Below, one piece after another: positions 51,003 through 60,474 of a stretch of DNA of 64,000 bases (the first letter of the stretch is position 1; the number at the start of each line of letters is the position of its first letter). The notes below the pieces were generated by a model, which searched no databases, was not told where the DNA came from, and saw nothing but the letters and a program-made list of their open reading frames with translations. A program made the position numbers and the translations under genes. This DNA is from Nymphaea colorata (taxonomy: Eukaryota; Streptophyta; Magnoliopsida; Nymphaeales; Nymphaeaceae): assembly GCF_008831285.2 (NCBI RefSeq), contig NC_045146.1, positions 21,839,289 to 21,903,288 on the forward strand, in the 5' to 3' direction.

Positions 51003-51183
51003 CTTACGCCTTCCAAAGGCAGGCATCTAGCTCGGATGAGTATTACACCGCAGGGAAACGCAAGTCGCAGCAGAACAGAGGCATGGTGATGGATGGTTTT
51101 GCCCTCTGAAACGTTGGGCTACGTTTTCCTTCTTCGAGTGGAATACTCATTTGAGCAAGAGGTCTGCCATGGAAGGCCTTACA
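51003..51183 (-). ncRNA. MIR828: MIR828 precursor hairpin
   Basis: The complement of 51139-51160 is a 22-nt sequence that begins UCUUGCUCAAAU and ends GUAUUCCA; as I recall it, this is identical to plant miR828. It lies in the 5' arm of a hairpin read on the minus strand. The opposite arm (complement of about 51026-51047) pairs with it except at four positions (miRNA nucleotides 4, 9, 10 and 20), which predicts a star strand near 51024-51045. The loop is about 91 nt. Pairing continues below the duplex: gccttcca and ggcag on one side (51008-51023) oppose ctgcc and tggaaggc on the other (51164-51178). A 5'-arm 22-nt miRNA that triggers TAS4 siRNAs and cuts MYB transcripts is the known behaviour of miR828. 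Weak short reading frames on both strands here are incidental. Confidence 0.92.
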
Positions 51184-51231
51184 TTCCTGGAACTCTTCAT
51201 TGCCCAGATGAGACCACACGCACCTGGCCCT

Positions 51232-51243
51232 GTATATAAATAC
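51232..51243 (-). promoter_or_regulatory. Possible TATA box for MIR828
   Basis: On the minus strand this reads gtatttatatac, about 50-60 bp before the predicted hairpin base, a suitable distance for a start site in between. The motif is nearly symmetric, so its orientation is not certain. Confidence 0.35.
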
Positions 51244-52692
51244 ATCCATAGAGGATCAAAGTTCTACTTCCTCCCCTTCTGTTACCCCTTCTGCCTGTGA
51301 AACAGTAAAAGTAAAAGCTGGTTCCATCAAAAGTTGAGAATCTGATCCTAACGGCTAGCACTCGCTTTCATAGTTCTTTGCGTCAACCTCTCTCCGCCGT
51401 GCTATCTTTCCAAAAGTGAACAATTTACAGCACCCAACTTCTAGTCTAACAACAGAAACCATATATCCTCTGAAATTTTTTTCATTTTACCGCCAGTTTT
51501 GCTCCAAATATAAAAGATTCAAACACATACATAGAATATTTTATTGCTGAGGAGAATTTCTTCTTTTTGACTTACTTAAATACACCCACCTTCTAGTCAA
51601 GAATGAGGGAAGAATCAGGTTCCCTCGTTGATTTCATCAGATTTTTGGGATGAAGGGCAGAGTGCACGAGTCTCTAGGTAATCTTGGGGCTCTCAATATT
51701 AACAAGTTAAGTGGGAAAAAACACTTAAAAAAGGATCGTTCTGGTTTAGGTAAGCGTGCGCTACATGTAATTGGTTGGTAATCTATAGTCGAAAATTTGT
51801 AATTGGAAACTCAGTCAAACATGGGTGAATTCCATCTTTAACATGTGTACCCTTTCTTCCAAATTCAGCATTAAACGAGGAAAATTTTGCCCCGTTCAAA
51901 TGACAAAACCCCCATCGAGAGATCAACAGCACACCCTTTAAGCCAACCGGTTTCCAGTGATCAGCTTGAATGATGCAAAAAGTAATGGTAGAATTCAAAT
52001 TCATTAACCTTCCAAGAGCTCTTCTTTTGATTTTTAGGTTTCAAGTTGGTTTTATCTTATCTGCAGACGGTCAAATTCGATCAAAAAGCTGAAGACTTGA
52101 TTCTCAATGCTTGCTTTAAAGTACTTAGTACATCAGCATTAATTTCGATCCACAAACTTCAAGAGATCTTAAATAGTGAGCCGATTACCGAGGTGGTTGG
52201 ATGACAACTAAAACCTGGTTTTGTCTCAAAATACTATTTTATTGATGATAACAATAAAATACTATTTTACCGCCACTTCTCCCTCAGTTTTTTCAGCAAA
52301 ACTGATTATATATATATATATATATATATAACTTTTTCATCAGATCAACTCTCTCCCAAACACGGATTCAACCCCAAAATCATGAGATTTTTTTTGAGAG
52401 GGAGGAAGGTGGTGCGAGGCTTGGGCCCTATTACATTTTAACAAAAAAAAAAAAGGGAGCGACTGTTTCCTTTTCAAAATCGTAAAAAAAGAGAGAGACA
52501 GTGTTTAACCTCCTGAAAGTCTTGCATCCACTTGCGCTCTTCTTTATGAACTTTTTGAAGCCTTGTGTCAGTGGATTGTCGAACTGCCGTATCTACATGC
52601 GATCTGCATCTAAAGGAACAACCATTCTTCACTTCACTTCACTTCACTTCATCTCACATGAACATAACCATAACAGAAAGAGAACGAGAGGG
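51244..52692. other. Region between MIR828 and the copia element
   Basis: No gene seen. This is the probable 5' flank of MIR828. It has an AT run at about 52310-52330, and direct cttcactt repeats at 52629-52651. Confidence 0.5.
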
Positions 52693-52697
52693 AGAAC
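52693..52697. other. Left target-site duplication AGAAC of the copia element
   Basis: The five bases agaac immediately precede the 5' LTR and are repeated exactly after the 3' LTR at 57965-57969, as expected for integrase-made insertion. Confidence 0.95.
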
Positions 52698-53185
52698 TGA
52701 AACGGATAATCACCAATTGGCAAGAGAAACGGATGAGGATAAACACCAATTGGCAAGATCGCAGATTGCGTCGGTTACAACAAAGGCCAAATCAGTCAGG
52801 CCACAGATTGCATTGGATATTAATGGGATTGCGTTGGATATTAATGCAAGAGATAATAAAGGCAAGATAGCTATGGATATTCATGATGATTTGGGGAAGA
52901 TTCATCCAAGAAAGAGTAAGTCGGTTAAGGAAGATGGCGATCCAGAGATGCAACAGCCCAACAAAGCAAGTCAATCTAAAACCGACAATCATATTAAAGA
53001 TTCTTGTACAGCTCATAAGAGCAATCATGATAAGGATGTAATCTCTCCTAAGATCAAGGAGAAGCCTAACGTGTAAAGCATTATAAATAGTGGAAAGCCT
53101 CTCCACCAAAAAGGGTGGAAGGACCCCTTCTCGTGGACGTAGGTGAATTTACACCGAACCACGTAAAATCTTCTTCTTTCTCACA
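52698..53185 (+). repeat. 5' LTR of the copia element (488 bp)
   Basis: Starts tgaaacggataatcacc, ends ctttctcaca. A TATA box, ttataaatag, is at 53081-53090, so transcription probably starts about 30 bp later. The first 60 bp carry an internal repeat of caccaattggcaaga. The LTR is open in one frame from its start to 53076. Confidence 0.96.
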
Positions 53186-53197
53186 TGGTATCAGAGC
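53186..53197 (+). other. Primer binding site (initiator tRNA-Met)
   Basis: tggtatcagagc directly follows the 5' LTR and is complementary to the 3' end of plant initiator tRNA-Met, the standard primer of plant copia elements. Confidence 0.95.
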
Positions 53198-53245
53198 AAT
53201 AGGGTCTTGGGCCGTGAGTCTCTTCAAGCTTTTTGTATTTTCTCA

Positions 53246-53980
53246 ATGGCTTCTATTGTGACCCCTTCTTACCCATACCCTTACAACTTAAACGTCACAA
53301 ATTTTGTGACCATTAAGTTGAACCAAACCAATTTTTTGATATGGAAAACTCAGCTGCTTGGACTTATTAAAAGCCAAGATATGACTGAGTTTATTGAAGG
53401 AGAGACGGTTGCACCTGAACCCACAATCAAGCATACCAAGGAAGATGGTACGGTGGAGGAACGAGTGAATCCAATCTATCAAGCATGGCGAAAATCAGAT
53501 CGACTATTGCGTGGATGGATCACCGGCACTCTCGCAGAAGAGGTCATGGGCACGATTATTGGCCTTCAGACGTCTAAAGAGGTATGGCACACTCTCATGA
53601 CACATTTCTCTCATAAATGTCAAGAGAGGGAACACTTGCTTATGCAAAAGCTTTAGACTTATAAGAAAAGAAGTTTATCTATTGCTGATTACATCTGTGG
53701 GTTCAAGAAAATTTGTGACGAGCTTGCAGCCATAGGCAAGCCTATAGAGGATCATTCCAAAGTCTTTTGGCTTCTCAGTGGATTGGGACAGGAATACGAG
53801 TCCTTTACCACCACTATGATGAAACCCCCAACGCCATCTTACATGGACGTAGTAGCTTTACTTCAAAGTCATGAAACTATGCGAAGCATGTATCATGAAG
53901 AAACCAGCCAGCAGGTTGCGTTTTACAGCAAAAAGTATTCAAACTCCAAGTTTAGAACAAACAAGAATCAGTTTTTTTAA
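53246..53980 (+). pseudogene. copia gag region, interrupted by an amber stop and a frameshift
   Basis: The structural (capsid-like) protein region begins at the ATG at 53246 (MASIVTPSYP), with the typical copia gag phrase VTIKLNQTNFLIWK and later WHTLMTHFSH. It is broken at 53654-53656 by TAG, where related elements usually have glutamine (a single C-to-T change would explain it). The same frame then continues through SLSIADYI and LSGLGQEYESF to a TAA at 53978-53980. That second stop arises within a run of seven Ts (53972-53978), after which the gag-pol polyprotein continues one base out of phase. Copia elements normally encode one continuous polyprotein, so both are probably disabling. Confidence 0.88.
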
Positions 53981-56900
53981 CTCAAAAGGGCGAGAGTTCA
54001 TACAGGCAGCCCAAGGTGGAGGACAAGCAGTCCAAGGTGGTGGACGGTTTCAGTCAAACCAAAACAGAAATGGAGGGCAAGGAGAGAACCAAAGTAAGGA
54101 CAAAGGTGTTCGTTGCCAAATCTGCCACAAATTGAATCACAATGCTGCGAATTGCTGGCACCGATTCAATCACGCCTTTCAAGCGCAAGAAGTTCAACAC
54201 ACCTTGGCAGCAATGAAGATAGCCGACGGTCAAGATAACACGTGGTTTCCCGATACAGGCGCATCCACACATATAACATCTGATCCAGGTAACCTTACAA
54301 ACTTTACTCAGTATCATGGTAATGATCAAATTATGGTAGGAAATGGTGAAAAGTTGAATGTTACTCATATTGGAAATACTGATATTCAAAATGGGGAAAG
54401 ACGTCTTATTCTCAACAACATGCTAGTTGTGCCTCAAATTAAGAAGAATTTAGTCTCAGTCAGCCAGTTAACATCTGAATATCCATATGTTTTTCAATTC
54501 TCTGCTGATGGGTTTTTTGTTAAGGACAAGAGGAACAACCGACTGATAGCATCGGGCAGTAGAGCTAGAGATCTTTATGCGTTCCAAGAGACACCCAAGG
54601 ATCAACAACATGCAGTTTTCTTTTCCAGTAGATTTCAATCAGCAAATAAAGAGACATGGCATCAACGTTTGGGCCATCCTCATCGTCAGATAGTTGATTT
54701 TCTTGTTAGCAAAAATAACATTGAGGTGAGTGGACCTCAATCAAGAATGGGCATTTGTTCTAGTTGTCAAATCGCCAAGATGTGTCGGTTGCCATTCCTT
54801 CCAGTAGAAGATCATTCTCAAATTTTTCTTGAACGTGTTCATTGTGATTTATGGGGACCAGCCCCTATCATGTCTTCACAAAAATTTCAATTTTATGCTA
54901 TATTTGTTGACGAGGCTACAAGATTTGTCTGGTTATATCCTCTCCGGCACAAATCTGAACTTTGTCAAGTGTTTATGGATTTCCATAAATTAGTTGAACG
55001 ACAATTTGGGACAAAGTTAAAAAATTTTCAGACTGACGAAGGGGGTGAATTTAATAGCCGTATCTTAGCAATTTATTTGCGAAATAATGGCATTCAACAT
55101 ATTAAGTCATGCCCCAAAACGCCACCACAAAATGGGTTGGCTGAACGGCGTCACCGGTCCATCGTTGAATTAGGCCTCACCATGATGTTTCACTCTCACG
55201 TACCCATGAAATATTGGGTCGATGCCTTCCTAACGGCTGCGTGGTTGATCAATCGGCTTCCTACTCCCACCTTGCATATGAAATCACCTTTTGAGTGTGT
55301 GTTTGGGAAGAAACCAGATTATTCTTGTCTTCGTATATTTGGGAGTCGTTGTTTTCCTTACTTGAGAGATTATGCCAAACATAAATTTGAGCCAAGATCA
55401 TTACCATGTGTCTTTTTGGGGTATAGCTCTATTCATAAAGGATATCGATGTTTATATCCTCCTACTGGTCGAGTATATATCTCACGACATGTAGTATTTG
55501 ATGAAGCTTATTTCCCTTATCACAAGCCTGGAATATTATTCTCAAAGGTTGAACAACAGCTACATCCTGCCACCTTCAATGATTGGACAGAGCCTCCTCA
55601 TGATGTTACTAACTTGCCTGGTACGCAACACATTGACTCTTATGATGCTTCTGCTCGTATGCATCATGAAGAGATTCCAACTCAAGAAGCATCAACAACT
55701 AGTTTGGCTATCTCGAACGTTCATGCATCCTCCATGCATCAACCAACTGCAGGAGAATTGACGTCTTCGTGTGATGAGCCCTTACATCAAGACAGTCAAA
55801 TTCTCACACCAACTGAGTTATCTCCAAATGCTGATACAACAAGGGAAGCACATGACGAGTCCATTCATACTTCATCAAATTCTCATGCTATGGTTACTCG
55901 AGCAAAGGCTGGTGTTACCAAGCCCAATCCTCGATATTTTCTCACTGTGAGTATTCCATTAGAACCCAAAACGGTGAAAGATGCCTTAATGCATGATGGT
56001 TGGGTGGCAGCTATGAAAGAAGAACTAAATGCCCTCCACCACTGTAAGACATGGACTCTCGTTCCTCGGCAGCCAAACATGAATGTGGTAAGTACACGCT
56101 GGGTTTTCAAAACAAAATTAAAAAGCAATGGTACTTTGGAACGCTTGAAGGCCAGACTCGTCGCTCGCGGGTTCACTCAAATTCCCGGCATTGATTTTAT
56201 GGAAACATTCTCTCCTGTTATCAAACCGGCTACGATTCGCATTGTCCTCACCATTGCATTAACCAACAATTGGGACATCCGGCAGCTAGACGTCAAAAAT
56301 GCATTCCTCCATGGCAACTTAGATCAAACAGTTTTTATTGAACAGCCTCCAGGGTTCGTTGATACATCCAAACCAATACATGTTTGTCGCCTTCATCGAG
56401 CACTTTATGGACTTCGCCAGGCCCCTCGAGCTTGGTATGATCGCTTTGGTTCATTCTTATTGACAAAAGGGTTTTATACAAGCATCTCCGATTCCTCTCT
56501 CTTCGTCTATCGAGCAGCCCAAGGTACTATATTTCTCCTCCTCTATGTTGATGACATCATATTAACAGGGAGCAACAACATCCTTCTTCAACAGTTTGTC
56601 AATGAGCTTAGTACTGAATTTGCCATGAAAGATCTTGGATACCTTCATCATTTTTTGGGTATAGAAGTTGTTCAAACCCATTCTGGACTCTTCTTAAATC
56701 AAAAGCGATACGCCTTTAGTCTACTTGAACGTGCAAAACTGCTCGGCTGCAAACATGTCATCACTCCTTTGATTCAACACTATCAACCTCCTAGTGATGA
56801 TAAACTCTTTCCGGCTCCAACTTTATTTCGGAGTCTAGTTGGAGGACTACAATACTTGACGTTCACTCGACCTGACATATCGTTCAGTGTTAATTATGTC

Positions 56901-57812
56901 AGCCAGTATATGCAGACACCAAAGAATAGTCATTTCCAACTTGTGAAGCGTATACTTCGCTACATTCATGGCACCATTTCTGATGACTATATTCTTTCCC
57001 CTCAGAAGGATTTTCGGCTTCATGCTTTCTCTGATTCTGACTGGGCAGGATGTCTAGACACTCGACGCTCTACTACTGGTTATTGCACTTTCATCGGAAC
57101 AAATTGCATCTCCTGGACTGCTAAGAAACAGCCTACTGTTGCTCGATCGACGACTGAAGCTGAGTATCGATCTATGGCATCTGCCGCCGCTGAACTTACG
57201 TGGATTACATATATTTTGAAAGATCTTGGAATATACTTGGCCTCTGCACCTACCTTATATTGTGATAATATGTCTGCACTACAGGTTTCTATTAAGCCAG
57301 TTTTTCACTCTCGAATGAAACATGTCGAATTAGATTATCACTTCCTTCGTGAAAAGGTTGCACTTGGTCAGCTTACTACGCATTTTGTGCCTTCCTCCCA
57401 ACAACTTGCTGATATATTTACCAAGGCACTGTCAAGCCATTCTTTCAATACACTTCGCACCAAACTGGGCCTCACTAAAGCCCCGCCCAGTTTGAGGGGG
57501 GATGAAACGGATAATCACCAATTGGCAAGAGAAACGGATGAGGATAAACACCAATTGGCAAGATCGCAGATTGCGTCGGTTACAACAAAGGCCAAATCAG
57601 CCAGGCCACAGATTGCATTGGATATTAATGGGATTGCGTTGGATATTAATGCAAGAGATAATAAAGGCAAGATAGCTATGGATATTCATGATGATTTGGG
57701 GAAGATTCATCCAAGGAAGAGTAAGTCGGTTAAGGAAGATGGCGATCCAGAGATGCAACAGCCCAACAAAGCAAGTCAATCTAAAACCGACAATCATATT
57801 AAAGATTCTTGA
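53979..57812 (+). CDS. copia pol region: zinc knuckle, protease, integrase, RT, RNase H
   Basis: This is one unbroken frame of about 1277 codons. Landmarks by position: CX2CX4HX4C nucleic-acid-binding knuckle from 54114; aspartic protease DTG at 54252; integrase zinc motif around WHQRLGHPH and CSSC (about 54657-54765); integrase catalytic D at 54846, D at 55035 and the QNGLAERRHRS E near 55143; reverse transcriptase with DVKNAFLHG (about 56290) and the YVDD active site at 56544-56555; RNase H with SDSDWAGC (about 57030), TEAEYRSM and LYCDNMSAL. All catalytic motifs look intact, in contrast to gag. The frame does not stop at the polypurine tract but runs about 103 codons into the 3' LTR. An apparent upstream ATG at 53871 lies inside gag in another frame and is not a likely start. 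Confidence 0.93.
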   Translation, partial: NSKGREFIQAAQGGGQAVQGGGRFQSNQNRNGGQGENQSKDKGVRCQICHKLNHNAANCWHRFNHAFQAQEVQHTLAAMKIADGQDNTWFPDTGASTHITSDPGNLTNFTQYHGNDQIMVGNGEKLNVTHIGNTDIQNGERRLILNNMLVVPQIKKNLVSVSQLTSEYPYVFQFSADGFFVKDKRNNRLIASGSRARDLYAFQETPKDQQHAVFFSSRFQSANKETWHQRLGHPHRQIVDFLVSKNNIEVSGPQSRMGICSSCQIAKMCRLPFLPVEDHSQIFLERVHCDLWGPAPIMSSQKFQFYAIFVDEATRFVWLYPLRHKSELCQVFMDFHKLVERQFGTKLKNFQTDEGGEFNSRILAIYLRNNGIQHIKSCPKTPPQNGLAERRHRSIVELGLTMMFHSHVPMKYWVDAFLTAAWLINRLPTPTLHMKSPFECVFGKKPDYSCLRIFGSRCFPYLRDYAKHKFEPRSLPCVFLGYSSIHKGYRCLYPPTGRVYISRHVVFDEAYFPYHKPGILFSKVEQQLHPATFNDWTEPPHDVTNLPGTQHIDSYDASARMHHEEIPTQEASTTSLAISNVHASSMHQPTAGELTSSCDEPLHQDSQILTPTELSPNADTTREAHDESIHTSSNSHAMVTRAKAGVTKPNPRYFLTVSIPLEPKTVKDALMHDGWVAAMKEELNALHHCKTWTLVPRQPNMNVVSTRWVFKTKLKSNGTLERLKARLVARGFTQIPGIDFMETFSPVIKPATIRIVLTIALTNNWDIRQLDVKNAFLHGNLDQTVFIEQPPGFVDTSKPIHVCRLHRALYGLRQAPRAWYDRFGSFLLTKGFYTSISDSSLFVYRAAQGTIFLLLYVDDIILTGSNNILLQQFVNELSTEFAMKDLGYLHHFLGIEVVQTHSGLFLNQKRYAFSLLERAKLLGCKHVITPLIQHYQPPSDDKLFPAPTLFRSLVGGLQYLTFTRPDISFSVNYVSQYMQTPKNSHFQLVKRILRYIHGTISDDYILSPQKDFRLHAFSDSDWAGCLDTRRSTTGYCTFIGTNCISWTAKKQPTVARSTTEAEYRSMASAAAELTWITYILKDLGIYLASAPTLYCDNMSALQVSIKPVFHSRMKHVELDYHFLREKVALGQLTTHFVPSSQQLADIFTKALSSHSFNTLRTKLGLTKAPPSLRGDETDNHQLARETDEDKHQLARSQIASVTTKAKSARPQIALDINGIALDINARDNKGKIAMDIHDDLGKIHPRKSKSVKEDGDPEMQQPNKASQSKTDNHIKDS
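57489..57502 (+). other. Polypurine tract of the copia element
   Basis: agtttgagggggga lies immediately before the 3' LTR and would prime plus-strand DNA synthesis. It is part of the coding frame (SLRG). Confidence 0.9.
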
Positions 57813-57964
57813 GGATGTAATCTCTCCTAAGATCAAGGAGAAGCCTAACGTGTAAAGCATTATAAATAGTGGAAAGCCTCTCCACCAAAAAGGGTGGAAG
57901 GACCCCCTCTCGTGGACGTAGGTGAATTTACACCGAACCACGTAAAATCTTCTTCTTTCTCACA
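57503..57964 (+). repeat. 3' LTR of the copia element (462 bp)
   Basis: Same sequence as the 5' LTR except for three transitions (in the ccaaatcag-caggcc, ccaag-aagag and gacccc-tctcg segments) and a net 26-bp deletion after aaagattcttg. The right target duplication agaac follows at 57965-57969. Confidence 0.96.
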
Positions 57965-59632
57965 AGAACACCCTTTTTTTCATTTTGGATAAAGAAGAGC
58001 ATGTCTTTTTAGAATTTCATATCTAACACAAGTTAACACGAAGATAACAGGAAAAGTCTTCACCTCTCGCTCACCCTAAATATAACAGGAAAAATCTATG
58101 TTTATCTTTGAAAACAGAGGTAAAGGTTGGCCGGCCATTCGTAAATTCTCAAATTATGTTAGCACAAGGCACGTTTCTGTGTAAGTTAACGCGTGTAAGA
58201 ACCTTTTTTTACATTTTATTGCCCGCCATAGCAAGAGTTCTTGCCTTTTCTATCATAGGGAGCATTCTGGTCACGCAAGCAATCCAGTAGGTCGGCCCCA
58301 TTTAGTTACTTTCCCCTAGATGCAAAAGTTACTGACGTAAGATGAATTACTTTTTGGTTGAAAAAGCAACTTGATAGGAACCCGTTATATATGGAAATCC
58401 ATGTGAATCAGATGTAATAGTGGGTGCAAATTTAGAAGCGTTAATGTAAGACGGGCGAGCAATATTCATAAATGTGAGTCATCATCGTCTTGTCTAGCTG
58501 TCGCGCTAACCACTCTTTTTCTCTCTATAAGGAAGGAGTAAATTCAATTCAATGCTGTCAAGTGCCCAAATAATTGTCGTCCCATGAGTAACATTTAAAA
58601 ATTCATGTTAAAGATGTTATAAATTATCATCAAAACCATCATAACAAAGTCTAATATTAATTTAATGATTACTTTTAAGGATATATTTTTAAAATTTAAC
58701 AATCTGACATCTGGCACACAGAACTAAACCGCCTCTGTACATGCATTTCCTGCATTCTGATGTGAGATAAGGAGTTTGCAGCAGCAGCAACACCGAGGCG
58801 CCTTCCTTTCTTTTAACCCTTCAACGTCCTTTCATCCTTTTTGAAAGCTTCATCGTCAGGTTTGGTGCTTTGGTGCTGTAAACTTTCTCTGACAAGCATA
58901 TACGTATATATATATATATATATATACAAGAGAAACAGAAGAAAAGGAAAAAGAGGAAGGCAGATGAACGCATGCCTTGCTCTCACAAGCTTCGTTGCAA
59001 AAAAGAATTGCGTCCGAAGGGACGTACCTTGACACAAAAAAAAGGCGAGAGAGAAGGACGGTCGGACGCATTTGGTTCTTGTTTCACGTCAATGGGTGGG
59101 TGTCCCTTGTTTGCATCAGCCGAAGATCCGCAAGAACACTCGTCGAAATGGGGTGGAAAAATCTCAACCCTGTAGGAAAAAAAGGGAACGTACTTAGGAG
59201 CATGAGTTATTATTAACTGCAACATAAGGGAGTTGCTTCTTGCTGTGGTAGTTGGCCTGGTTTTCCTCCCTTGAAACGTAAGGAACAATCTGTAACCATG
59301 TGTATCTCTTTCCAACCCGACAACCCATTTACTTGAGGCAGGTCGCCTTCAATAATACCAGTTCCTTGTTTGGGATCTGCCCGAATTTTATTGACAAAAA
59401 GAATCAGTACAAAAGAAGAGCTTGCTCCCATTGCAAACAAAATACCTACCATTAGTCTTAATACAGAAACCCCTTCAATAAGGTTTGGCCGACTCCAGAA
59501 GTCGAAGTGGATATCAAAACTCTCTCCAGCAAGATTAGACCAAGGGTCAGGTGCTATTCCTGAATTATCCAGAGTCTATTGGCCTCTGATTTGGAAGATT
59601 GAGACGAATCATCCAGAGTCATCATTTTCAGT
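57965..59632. other. Intergenic; no gene recognised
   Basis: Starts with the right target duplication. An AT run lies at about 58907-58926. Minus-strand frames at 59213-59452 and others may be further decayed LINE sequence, but I see no diagnostic motif. Confidence 0.45.
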
Positions 59633-59945
59633 TCAGCCCAAAGCGAGTAGCAAGCACTCATAGCTGTGAGGCCCACCATGAATTGAGCTGTTCCTGTATT
59701 TCCAGAGGAAGCTCAGGATAAGGGCCGGGCCTGCTATCCACAGGTCTATTGTCCACCCTTGCTTAGAGCCACTGTCCTTCCACTTCCTGATCAAATCCTT
59801 AAGATTCTTAGCGAATGCCACTTTCTTGTAAAAGTTACTGCACCAAAATTTCTAGATTTTATTTGCTCTAGCGCAAGATAGAAACAAATGGGAGGAGGAT
59901 TCAGATTCTAAGCTGCATAAGGGACACCAACTGGCCAGGGCAATA
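59633..59945 (-). pseudogene. LINE (non-LTR retrotransposon) relic, 3' zf-RVT region
   Basis: Read on the minus strand, the frame contains WCPLCSLESESSSHLFLSC followed after a stop by KFWCSNFYKKV and later LSFLWKYRNSSIHGG. This is the zinc-binding region that follows reverse transcriptase in plant LINEs (C-X2-C..H..C, then W-x-x-R-N). A TAG at 59852-59854 occupies the place where the family has tryptophan. No reverse transcriptase domain is present upstream, so it is a 5'-truncated or decayed fragment. Confidence 0.65.
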
Positions 59946-60130
59946 CAAGTGGCGGAGCTAAGATTTTTTATCAGTGTGGCACTTGTGTGAGTGACACAAC
60001 TTTGGTGTGACCACTGCATATAAATTTAAAGTTATAACAATATAAAGTTAACTCATTATAATGAAATTTTTAATGGGCTGGCGTGGGCAGTGGCCCACCC
60101 AACCAACAAGTAGTTCAGCTCCCAGAATGA
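59946..60130. repeat. Probable dispersed repeat bordered by ggcggagct / agctccc
   Basis: Begins gtggcggagctaagattttt, includes gggctggcgtgggcagtggc and ends near cagctcccag. The phrases match a common plant repeat also seen in minus orientation near 20.6-20.76 kb. Class unresolved. Confidence 0.4.
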
Positions 60131-60284
60131 GTAAGTAATCAATCTTCAACAGCCAACCAGAGGAACTAGGAAGAGGATGCGGGGACGTGCTTAGCCTAAA
60201 TAATGGATATCCATTCATCAGTCATATTAGACTGCCTAATCAAAGCGTATACCTCGCCTGGTTTCACAGACTACACTTCTCACT

Positions 60285-60302
60285 CCCCCCCCCCCCCCCC
60301 CC
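60285..60302. repeat. Poly-C run of 18
   Basis: Eighteen consecutive cytosines within an otherwise AT-rich region. Confidence 0.95.
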
Positions 60303-60441
60303 ACTAATAATCGCTGCCATTTATTAGAGTGCAGCGTCGTTCGTCGAGAAGGCACATAATGAGTACGTTCGTTTTTCGATTTCATGAGAGTTGAGTTGGG
60401 TTGAGAGGTGCTTGTATGGTTTAAGTGGGGGGTGCTTGTCG

Positions 60442-60474
<33 letters not shown>

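Larger units (their letters stand above)
52698..57964 (+). mobile_element. Complete Ty1/copia LTR retrotransposon, 5267 bp
   Basis: It has two LTRs (488 and 462 bp) starting TG and ending CA, a 5-bp target duplication, a primer site directly after the 5' LTR, and a polypurine tract directly before the 3' LTR. Domain order is gag, zinc knuckle, protease, integrase, reverse transcriptase, RNase H, which defines copia (integrase before RT). The two LTRs differ by three transitions and one length change of 26 bp in about 462 aligned bases, so insertion is recent. Gag has a stop codon and a frameshift, so this copy probably cannot make its own full polyprotein. Confidence 0.97.

Noticed and set aside
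52501..53076. 191-codon frame crossing the left border of the copia element
   Set aside because: Most of it is the open frame of the 5' LTR; the upstream part is unrelated flanking DNA. It is discussed as an LTR property, not as a gene.
53871..53978. ATG at 53871 as the start of pol
   Set aside because: This part overlaps gag in a different frame and has no pol similarity. True pol similarity begins after the T run at 53972-53978.
54000..57800. Gypsy-type retrotransposon as an alternative identity
   Set aside because: Integrase precedes reverse transcriptase and the motifs (YVDD, copia-type RNase H) are those of Ty1/copia.
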